NCBI GenBank assembly: GCA_017938645.1
Contig: JAGBBE010000039.1
Span: forward strand, 1 to 9,472
Length of the DNA stretch: 9,472 nt
Origin: Clostridia bacterium
Lineage (GTDB): Bacteria; Bacillota_A; Clostridia; Christensenellales; Aristaeellaceae
Direction: 5' to 3'
The notes under the pieces were generated by a model. It was not told the DNA's origin, searched no databases, and was given only the letters and a program-made list of their open reading frames with translations. A program made the position numbers and the translations under genes. This document shows, piece after piece, positions 1-5,076 of this stretch (the first letter of the stretch is position 1; every line of letters begins with the position of its first letter).

Positions 1-434
1 CTGACGTAGCGGGCTTCGTAGATGGCGGCGAAGTAGTTGTGGAAGTTCTCCAGACCGGCGTTCATGGCGCTGGTGCCGGTGGCGTGGCAGAACTCGATTT
101 CGGGATACTCTTCAGCAGCCAGAGCGATGTAGCTCTCATGGCCGAAGGAGTTGGCGAAGATGATGTTGCAGCCCTGCTCGGCAAGGTCAACAGCGGCTTC
201 GTAAGCAGCCTCGGTTTCGGGGGTGTTGTACTTGAAGGTGACCTGTTCCTTGGCGATGCCCAGGGATTCCATGGCACGCAGCAGGCCGTTGATGTGGTTG
301 GCAGAGTATCCTTCGTTTTCATCGCCGATGCAGATCATGCCGACCTTGATGTCGCTGGCGTTCACGGCGCTGGCGGAAACGGTCATGCCCAGAATCATGC
401 ACAGAACGAGCAGAATGCTGGCAAACTTTTTCAT
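1..434 (-). CDS. BMP-family ABC transporter substrate-binding protein, N-terminal part (partial)
   Basis: Only the first 144 codons are inside the window; the gene continues past base 1. The start is ATG at 434-432 with a strong AGGAGGA ribosome site just upstream. Residues 1-23 form a signal peptide (MKK, hydrophobic stretch, ASA cleavage site). The mature part reads as a Rossmann-like periplasmic-binding lobe: KVGMICIGDENEGYS near 28-42, then EQGCNIIFANSFGHESY and a PEIEFCHATGT segment. This order matches the BMP/PnrA/Med family (PF02608), whose known members bind nucleosides or purines for an ABC importer. The exported protein would capture substrate outside the membrane. Family members are usually lipoproteins, yet no lipobox Cys is visible at the cleavage site. 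The ligand cannot be inferred from this fragment; permease and ATPase genes would be expected to the left, outside the window. Confidence 0.85.
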   Translation of the reverse strand, partial: MKKFASILLVLCMILGMTVSASAVNASDIKVGMICIGDENEGYSANHINGLLRAMESLGIAKEQVTFKYNTPETEAAYEAAVDLAEQGCNIIFANSFGHESYIALAAEEYPEIEFCHATGTSAMNAGLENFHNYFAAIYEARYV

Positions 435-498
435 GGTAATTCTCCTCCTACAATGGGTTTCCCTATTTGGATATCATTCCGATTCCGGAACGCATTCT

Positions 499-527
499 AT
501 GATACACCCTTTTTGTCGTTTTGTAAA
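499..527 (-). promoter_or_regulatory. Sigma-A-type promoter for the BMP-family gene
   Basis: Read on the minus strand there is TTTACA (527-522), a 17-nt spacer and TATCAT (504-499). This is close to the vegetative consensus and gives a predicted start near 492, leaving a leader of about 58 nt before the ATG at 434. The spacer is A-rich. I see no clear operator or riboswitch in the leader. Confidence 0.7.
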
Positions 528-593
528 GAAAAAAGGCGAACATTTATGTTAAAAAAAAGAAACATGTTCGGCAGAAGGCACAAATACCCATGG

Positions 594-622
594 TTGACAA
601 AGCAAGGGTTCTACCGTATACT
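594..622 (+). promoter_or_regulatory. Near-consensus sigma-A promoter for the gcvT-like/lplA operon
   Basis: A perfect TTGACA (594-599), a 17-nt spacer and TATACT (617-622) form the best promoter in the window. Transcription should start near 629, giving a leader of about 110 nt to the ATG at 740. It is divergent from the promoter at 499-527. The remainder of the 435-739 intergenic stretch holds only these two promoters, the leader hairpins and the ribosome sites; I see no small gene in it. Confidence 0.75.
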
Positions 623-671
623 AATAATCGGAAATAAACTGGGAAGAATGGTGAAAATCATCCTTGAAGCA

Positions 672-718
672 CAGAACGGCATGTTCTGGGCTGTTTTGAC
701 ATATCGCTTTGAAAAGCG
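672..718 (+). promoter_or_regulatory. Two small hairpins in the leader of the gcvT-like gene
   Basis: Within the predicted 5' leader lie CAGAAC/GTTCTG (672-677 with 683-688, 5-nt loop) and CGCTT/AAGCG (705-709 with 714-718, 4-nt loop). The second ends just ahead of the AGAGGAGGA ribosome site at 722-730. Neither is followed by a T-run. I could not match the leader to the glycine riboswitch that commonly precedes gcvT in Bacillota, so any regulatory role is speculative. Confidence 0.3.
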
Positions 719-739
719 CACAGAGGAGGACATCCTGCC

Positions 740-1816
740 ATGGAACTGAACCTTCACAGGACGCCGCTGTACGACAGACATATGGAAAACGGCGCGGTGA
801 TGGCGCCATTTATGGGCTGCCTGATGCCTGCGCATTTCGGCAGCGCCCGAGAGGAGCACCTTGCAGTCAGAAAGGCCGCGGGTCTGTTTGACGCCGCTCA
901 TCGCTGCGAAGTGGAAATCTCCGGGCCGGACGCAGTTAAAAATCTGCAGAATCTTCTGTGCAGCAACATCCGTCCGCTGATGCCCGGCGAGGTGCGGCGC
1001 AGCCTCATGCTCAACATGCAGGGCGGCGTGATGGATGATGTGCAGCTCTACCGTCTGTCAGAGGACACCTACCGTCTGGCCATTCATACCGTCAACCGCG
1101 ACAAGGATCTGCGCCATATCCGCCGTCAGAAGATCGGCGATGTGAGCGTCACAGAACCTGAGGCGGAATGCCGCCTGTCGCTGGACGGCCCGAAGGCGGC
1201 GGAGATTCTTTCTGCGCTTACCAATGAGATTCCGGAGGCCGGACATTTCCTGTTCGCGCCTGTTGGAGGAATATCCAGCCGCATCAGCCGTATCGGCTTT
1301 GCGGGCGAGGATGGTTTCTCCATCAGCTGCAGTCTGGCGGATGGGGAAAAAATGCTTGTCAATCTGCTGGACGCGGGCAAAACGTTCGGACTTCGCCAGT
1401 GCGGAGCGCTCAGTTTTGATTCTTTGCGCCTTGAGGCCGGTCATTCCCGCTACGGCATGGATATCGACGACGCTGTCAACCCGTTGGAGACGGGCTTCCG
1501 CAAGCTGGTGCACATGGAAAAGCGCGATTTCATCGGCCGCGATGCGCTGGTTGCAGGCGGCGAGCCCAGGCGTGCGCGCGTGGGATTGAAGCTCAAGGAA
1601 AATGTTGCGCTCACCGGCTCCTCCGTGGTTCACCGCGATAAGGAAGTGGGCACGGTTACCAGCGGCGGCTACTGCCCTTATCTGGATGCATCGCTGGCGC
1701 TGGCGCTGGTAGAAACGCCCTACAGCGAAATCGGCCGCAAATACCGCGTGGAAATCGGCGATGAACTGGTGGAGGCGCATGTGGTTGCACTTCCGTTCTA
1801 CACCCGTTCCACCTGA
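740..1816 (+). CDS. GcvT-family aminomethyltransferase homologue (glycine cleavage T-protein-like)
   Basis: The 358-residue protein is close to the usual GcvT length (about 360-370) and collinear with it. Visible family motifs are TPLYDRH at 8-14, MPAHFGS at 29-35, NMQGGVMDD at 92-100 (the Asp pair includes the catalytic position of GcvT), GFAGEDGFS at 186-194 (folate-site Glu), LRLEAG at 229-234, DFIGRDAL at 263-270 and SGGYCPYLDASLALALV at 308-324. The start is ATG preceded by AGAGGAGGA with good spacing. True GcvT uses tetrahydrofolate to release ammonia from the aminomethyl group on lipoylated GcvH in the cytoplasm. Several strongly conserved positions differ: AHR at 53-55 for SHM, and Arg87 where E. 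coli GcvT has Tyr. It may be a functional T-protein or a folate-dependent paralogue. The lplA-like gene follows after 25 nt, probably in the same transcript; no gcvH or gcvP is nearby. Confidence 0.8.
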   Translation: MELNLHRTPLYDRHMENGAVMAPFMGCLMPAHFGSAREEHLAVRKAAGLFDAAHRCEVEISGPDAVKNLQNLLCSNIRPLMPGEVRRSLMLNMQGGVMDDVQLYRLSEDTYRLAIHTVNRDKDLRHIRRQKIGDVSVTEPEAECRLSLDGPKAAEILSALTNEIPEAGHFLFAPVGGISSRISRIGFAGEDGFSISCSLADGEKMLVNLLDAGKTFGLRQCGALSFDSLRLEAGHSRYGMDIDDAVNPLETGFRKLVHMEKRDFIGRDALVAGGEPRRARVGLKLKENVALTGSSVVHRDKEVGTVTSGGYCPYLDASLALALVETPYSEIGRKYRVEIGDELVEAHVVALPFYTRST

Positions 1817-1841
1817 TCAATGATGAAAGGCTTTTGAACAC

Positions 1842-2831
1842 ATGATCCGACGCACCGCCTGCCTGATTGCCAGAGATACGGAACTTACCCGCAATCTGGC
1901 CATCGAGAAGCATCTGATGGATACTCTGCCGGAGGAAACAGCCATCCTGTATCTCTGGCAGAATCGTCGTGCCATTGTGATTGGACGCAATCAGGATCCG
2001 TGGGCGGAATGCAGCGTGGGTTCCTTTCTTTCCTCCGGCGGTCAGATTGCCCGCAGGTACAGCGGCGGCGGAAGCGTGTATCAGGACATGGGCAGCCTGA
2101 ACTTTACCTTTATCATGCCCAAGTCGCAGTTCGACATTTCCCGTCAGCTTTCGATTCTCGGCATGGCCGCAGGCGCCTTTGGCCTGCAGCCGCGCGCCGG
2201 ACGGCAGAGCAGCCTGACGGTGAATGGTCGAAAATTTGCCGACAGTTCCTTTTACAAAAGCGGCGCAGCGGCCTATCATCACGGCACGCTGCATCTTCGC
2301 ACGGATCTGGATATGATGCAGCGCTTCATGGCGAGCGAACGCGGCGATCCCTCGCAGGGCATCGTCAATCTGGGTTCGCTGGTTCCAGAGCTTACGCTGG
2401 ACGCGCTGGAGGAGGCTGTGTACTGGGCTTTTGCCAGAATGTGGGGTGCGGAGCCTGCATGGCTTGACGAGCGCATGCTCAACGAGCAGGCCATTTCATC
2501 TATTGCCGCCCGTTTTGCCGACAGCAGCTGGACGTATCCGCGCACGATTCCCGCCACGCTTACGATTGCCGAGCGGTTTCCGTGGGGCAGCGTAACCGTG
2601 CTGATGCGTACTGAAGGCGGCATCATCCGAGAGGCGCGCGTTTTTACCGATGCCATGGAAGCGGGTCTTTTCCCTTTGATCGAAGAGGCGCTGAATGGCG
2701 CGCCGCTGCTGGTCAGCTCCATTTCGGCAAGGATCGATCAGCAGCTGTCCATGCTGCGCGATCCGCATCTTTTGCAGATTGCAGACGACGTAGACCATCT
2801 GATTCAGCGCAGTCTGCGCGGAAGAACATAA
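1842..2831 (+). CDS. lplA: Lipoate-protein ligase A homologue
   Basis: This 329-residue protein has the two-domain layout of LplA. The N-terminal catalytic domain shows AIVIGRNQDPWAE at 44-56, the lipoate/AMP loop RRYSGGGSVYQDMGSLNFTF at 71-90, VNGRKF at 127-132 with Lys131 at the catalytic lysine position, and HGTLHL at 147-152. The accessory C-terminal domain starts near SWTYPRT (229) and includes FPWGSV. The enzyme activates lipoate with ATP and attaches it to a lysine of acceptor domains such as GcvH or E2 subunits in the cytoplasm. The canonical GSA after the catalytic lysine reads DSS here (134-136). The start is ATG 25 nt after the upstream stop, with only a modest AAAGG ribosome site, so translation may depend partly on the upstream gene. 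A terminator follows directly after the stop codon. Confidence 0.87.
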   Translation: MIRRTACLIARDTELTRNLAIEKHLMDTLPEETAILYLWQNRRAIVIGRNQDPWAECSVGSFLSSGGQIARRYSGGGSVYQDMGSLNFTFIMPKSQFDISRQLSILGMAAGAFGLQPRAGRQSSLTVNGRKFADSSFYKSGAAAYHHGTLHLRTDLDMMQRFMASERGDPSQGIVNLGSLVPELTLDALEEAVYWAFARMWGAEPAWLDERMLNEQAISSIAARFADSSWTYPRTIPATLTIAERFPWGSVTVLMRTEGGIIREARVFTDAMEAGLFPLIEEALNGAPLLVSSISARIDQQLSMLRDPHLLQIADDVDHLIQRSLRGRT

Positions 2832-2832
2832 G

Positions 2833-2860
2833 GAAGGCCCAGATCCGGGTCTTCTTTTTT
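2833..2860 (+). terminator. Rho-independent terminator of the gcvT-like/lplA operon
   Basis: GAAGGCCC (2833-2840) pairs with GGGTCTTC (2847-2854) through 8 base pairs, one of them G-U, with a 6-nt loop. Six Ts follow at 2855-2860. It begins two bases after the lplA stop codon. Confidence 0.88.
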
Positions 2861-2935
2861 GTGTTTGAAAGGTAATATGTGGCTCGATAGCCCGTGATTC
2901 GCGGGAGCATAATAGGCGCGAGGAGGCGAAGAGCT

Positions 2936-3547
2936 TTGAAAAAAGGTTGGATGCTGTTGGGAATCTCTGTACTGAGCCTGACGGCGCTCACGGGCTGTAC
3001 CAGCAGCGCTGATACAATGCCAAGCCCGAGCCCGTCGGCCACGATGAACGCCACTGCAAGCCCTGAGGCCACGATGCCGCCTGCGGTGAGTATCGCTCCG
3101 GCGGTTACGGCCAGTCCGGACATGGAAGCCACACCCGCGGGGATCAACTCTGTGGAGGACTCCAAACGCGTGTCGGAAAAGGTGAGCGATGAGGTGGAAA
3201 AGCTCAGCGAAATCGACGAGGCGGAGGCGCTGGTAGCGGGCAACATCGCGCTGGTGGGCGTGAAGTATGACGACCAGTACCAGGGCGGGCTGACGGACCG
3301 GCTCAAGGACATGGTGCAGGAACGTGTGGACATTGTGGACAAAACTGTGACCACCGTGCACGTGACCGACGACGGCGAGATGATGACCCGCATTGCGGAA
3401 CTGCGCGAGAAGCTGGACGACATGAACTTCACCTTTGAACAGCTGCAGACCAAACTGCTTGAACTTGGCTCCAGCATCACTGGCGGAGGAATGCCGGAAG
3501 CAGCACAGCCGGATGTAACCCAGCCTCAGAGCACCACGGGCGTGTAA
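2936..3547 (+). CDS. YhcN/YlaJ-type (sporulation-associated) lipoprotein
   Basis: I place the start at TTG 2936 because AGGAGG (2921-2926) sits 9 nt upstream and the product then opens with an ideal lipoprotein signal: MKKGWMLLGISVLSLTALTGC, lipobox LTGC with Cys21. An upstream in-frame GTG at 2894 would add an Arg-rich extension without a good ribosome site. Residues 22-70 are a Pro/Ser/Thr/Ala-rich linker with repeated SP and ATP/ATM steps. Residues 75-180 form an alpha/beta domain with EAEALVAGNIALVGVKYDD, a Val/Asp-rich strand (VDKTVTTVHVTDD) and MMTRIAELREKL, matching the YhcN/YlaJ lipoprotein pattern (PF09580). Bacillus members are found in spores; the molecular role is unknown. The protein would be anchored to the outer face of a membrane. 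The final residues 181-203 are disordered and Gln/Pro/Thr-rich. I found no convincing promoter, so its sigma factor is unclear. Confidence 0.75.
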   Translation: MKKGWMLLGISVLSLTALTGCTSSADTMPSPSPSATMNATASPEATMPPAVSIAPAVTASPDMEATPAGINSVEDSKRVSEKVSDEVEKLSEIDEAEALVAGNIALVGVKYDDQYQGGLTDRLKDMVQERVDIVDKTVTTVHVTDDGEMMTRIAELREKLDDMNFTFEQLQTKLLELGSSITGGGMPEAAQPDVTQPQSTTGV

Positions 3548-3549
3548 GA

Positions 3550-3580
3550 AAAAGCCTTCCCTTTTTCGGGGAAGGCTTTT
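3550..3580 (+). terminator. Terminator after the YhcN/YlaJ-type gene
   Basis: AAAGCCTTCCC (3551-3561) pairs perfectly with GGGAAGGCTTT (3569-3579) around a 7-nt loop. The stem ends in only four Ts before CGCG, so the T-tract is short, but the flanking A-run (from 3549) lengthens the helix and lets it work in either direction. Confidence 0.75.
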
Positions 3581-3592
3581 CGCGTGCGCATC

Positions 3593-3621
3593 TTGCAAGT
3601 TTTGCCTTTGCGTTGTATGAT
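3593..3621 (+). promoter_or_regulatory. Sigma-A promoter for the hexokinase gene
   Basis: TTGCAA (3593-3598), a 17-nt spacer and TATGAT (3616-3621) lie just beyond the preceding terminator, predicting a start near 3628 and a leader of about 50 nt. A small inverted repeat GCAGG/CCTGC (3626-3630 with 3637-3641) lies at the predicted transcript start. The hexokinase therefore appears to be transcribed alone. Confidence 0.65.
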
Positions 3622-3678
3622 AGAAGCAGGCAAATCCCTGCAGGCTTAGAATAGAGAAACAAAGGAGTGGCACCCCAA

Positions 3679-4977
3679 ATGAAATGCGTGCGCGAATTCC
3701 TCAAAGAAATCAACTTCATTCAGACATGGGAGGAAATGGCTCCTGTTGAAAAGAATTTCCTCTCCGATATGGAAAAGGGACTCAAGGGCGAAAAGAGCAG
3801 CCTGCCCATGATTCCTGCCTATCTCACCGTTGACGCGCTGCCCGAGAGCAGTCAGGACGTCATCGTGATGGACGCCGGCGGCACCAACCTGCGCGTTGCG
3901 CTTCTTCGTATCACCCCCGGTGAAAAGCCTGAAATCCTCTATCATCACAAGCAGCCTGTACCTGGCAAGCCCGGCCCCATCACCCCGGATCAGTTCTTCG
4001 AGGAACTGGCCAAGGCGGTTCTGCCCGTGGCTGACAAGAGCGACCGCATCGGCTTCTGCTTCTCCTTCCCCTGCGTGATCCAGCCCAATCTGGACGGCGA
4101 GATCCTGTACCTGGACAAGGAAGTGGATGTTCCCGGCATCGAAGGCGCTTATGTGGGCGAAGGCCTGAAGGCTGCGCTGAAGAAGCTGGGTGCGCCCTGC
4201 GATCAGAAGATCGTAATTCTCAACGACACCGTTGCCGCACTGCTCGGCGCGCTGGCTGAGCATCCTGCCAGCTGCTACAGCGGCTACATCGGCATGATCC
4301 TCGGTACCGGCACCAACTGCTGCTACTCCGAGTACAACCACAAGATTGAAAAGGCCGCGACCCTCAAGGACAAGTCCGGCAGCAGCATCATCAACATGGA
4401 AGCCGGCGCTTTCAACGGATTCACCCTCACCGACGCCGACATTCTCGTCAGCAAGACCGCCGCTGTGCCGGATCAGAACCTGCTGGAGAAGACCATGAGC
4501 GGCGAGTATCAGGGCAAGGTGATGGATGCGCTGCTCATCTGCGCCGCCGAGGCCGGCTGCTTCAGCCCCGAACTGGCTGAGCGCATCAAGACCCAGCCTC
4601 TGGGCTTCACCGCCGTGGACATCAGCAAATATCTGTCCATGCCGCACCATCCCGGCCGCCTGCACGACCTTGCGCCCGAAGGCGAGGATGCACAGACCCT
4701 GTACAAGCTGGTGGATGCCCTGCTGGAGCGCGCTTCCATGATGGCCGTGATGAATCTGACCGCCATTATGGAATACACCCAGACCGGCACCGATCCTTTG
4801 CTGCCGGTGTGCGTGGCCATCGAAGGCACCACCTACATGAAGAACGAAACCTTCAACCAGAAGATCAAGGCGCACCTGATCCATTACACCCAGCGCGTGC
4901 GCGGCTATCACTGCCGCGTGGTCAACACCGACGAGGCCAATCTGGTCGGCTCCGCTGTGGCTGCGATGACGGTATAA
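3679..4977 (+). CDS. Hexokinase, eukaryote-type family
   Basis: The 432-residue protein is collinear with one hexokinase domain of the eukaryotic family (PF00349/PF03727). From the ATG at 3679 it shows the phosphate loop DAGGTNLRVAL (65-75), FSFPC (128-132), LDKEVDVPGIEG (145-156), ILNDTVAALLG with the catalytic Asp183, GTGTNCCYSE (209-218), NMEAGAF with Glu241, SGEYQGK (274-280) and the adenosine-side motif AIEGTTY (380-386). Such enzymes phosphorylate a hexose at C6 with ATP in the cytoplasm. Compared with human glucokinase contacts (T168, K169, N204, D205, E256, E290), here there are Asp146, Lys147, Asn182, Asp183, Glu241 and Lys280, so two sugar contacts differ. The start is ATG 3679 with AAAGGAG at 3661-3667; an in-frame GTG at 3667 overlaps the ribosome site and is less likely. 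It has its own promoter and terminator. Hexose kinase is well supported; glucose specificity is not certain. Confidence 0.88.
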   Translation: MKCVREFLKEINFIQTWEEMAPVEKNFLSDMEKGLKGEKSSLPMIPAYLTVDALPESSQDVIVMDAGGTNLRVALLRITPGEKPEILYHHKQPVPGKPGPITPDQFFEELAKAVLPVADKSDRIGFCFSFPCVIQPNLDGEILYLDKEVDVPGIEGAYVGEGLKAALKKLGAPCDQKIVILNDTVAALLGALAEHPASCYSGYIGMILGTGTNCCYSEYNHKIEKAATLKDKSGSSIINMEAGAFNGFTLTDADILVSKTAAVPDQNLLEKTMSGEYQGKVMDALLICAAEAGCFSPELAERIKTQPLGFTAVDISKYLSMPHHPGRLHDLAPEGEDAQTLYKLVDALLERASMMAVMNLTAIMEYTQTGTDPLLPVCVAIEGTTYMKNETFNQKIKAHLIHYTQRVRGYHCRVVNTDEANLVGSAVAAMTV

Positions 4978-4990
4978 AAAGCGAATAACC

Positions 4991-5028
4991 AAAAACCGAG
5001 GACTGTTTTGGACAGCCCTCGGTTTTTT
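4991..5028. terminator. Bidirectional terminator between convergent genes
   Basis: AAAAACCGAGG (4991-5001) pairs with CCTCGGTTTTT (5017-5027), with an inner stem CTGT/ACAG separated by a single mismatch and a 5-nt loop. There are six Ts on the plus strand after the GG at 5021-5022, and five As on the other arm, which become a T-tract for transcripts coming from the right. It can serve both the hexokinase gene and the minus-strand LRR gene ending at 5077. Confidence 0.88.
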
Positions 5029-5039
5029 ATGATGTGGGT

Positions 5040-5062
5040 TTTCACCAGTCAAACTGGTGAAA
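5040..5062. repeat. Perfect 10-bp inverted repeat downstream of the LRR gene
   Basis: TTTCACCAGT (5040-5049) and ACTGGTGAAA (5053-5062) form a perfect 10-bp stem with a 3-nt loop. It lies 15 nt beyond the stop codon of the minus-strand LRR gene and before the bidirectional terminator. It lacks a T-tract, so it may protect the mRNA 3' end or be a protein site rather than a terminator. Confidence 0.6.
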
Positions 5063-5076
5063 CGGAATGGGTTTTA

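Noticed and set aside
696..719. Second TTGACA as a -35 element close to the gcvT-like gene
   Set aside because: No acceptable -10 box lies 16-18 nt downstream; the sequence there is the ribosome-site region.
623..739. Glycine riboswitch in front of the gcvT-like gene
   Set aside because: The leader is about 110 nt and has two small hairpins but lacks the conserved core motifs I would expect, and there is no terminator or tandem aptamer layout.
39..749. A 236-codon plus-strand frame spanning the BMP gene and the divergent promoter region
   Set aside because: It crosses two good promoters, changes composition abruptly after about 440 and is antisense to the BMP coding region.
1058..1780. A 240-codon minus-strand frame inside the gcvT-like gene, and another at 1656-2294
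   Set aside because: Both lie antisense to genes with clear family motifs and show low-complexity Ala/Arg/His composition.
2884..2914. Sigma-G-like promoter (TCGATA, 18 nt, CATAATA) for the YhcN/YlaJ-type gene
   Set aside because: The -35 match is weak and the predicted start would fall on the ribosome site at 2921, leaving no leader, so I do not call it despite the spore-linked family.
3646..5052. A 468-codon open frame on the minus strand opposite the hexokinase gene
   Set aside because: It is the antisense shadow of a gene whose hexokinase motifs are unmistakable; the translation is His/Gly/Val-rich without domain signals and it overlaps both flanking terminators. Third-position GC bias keeps the antisense frame open.
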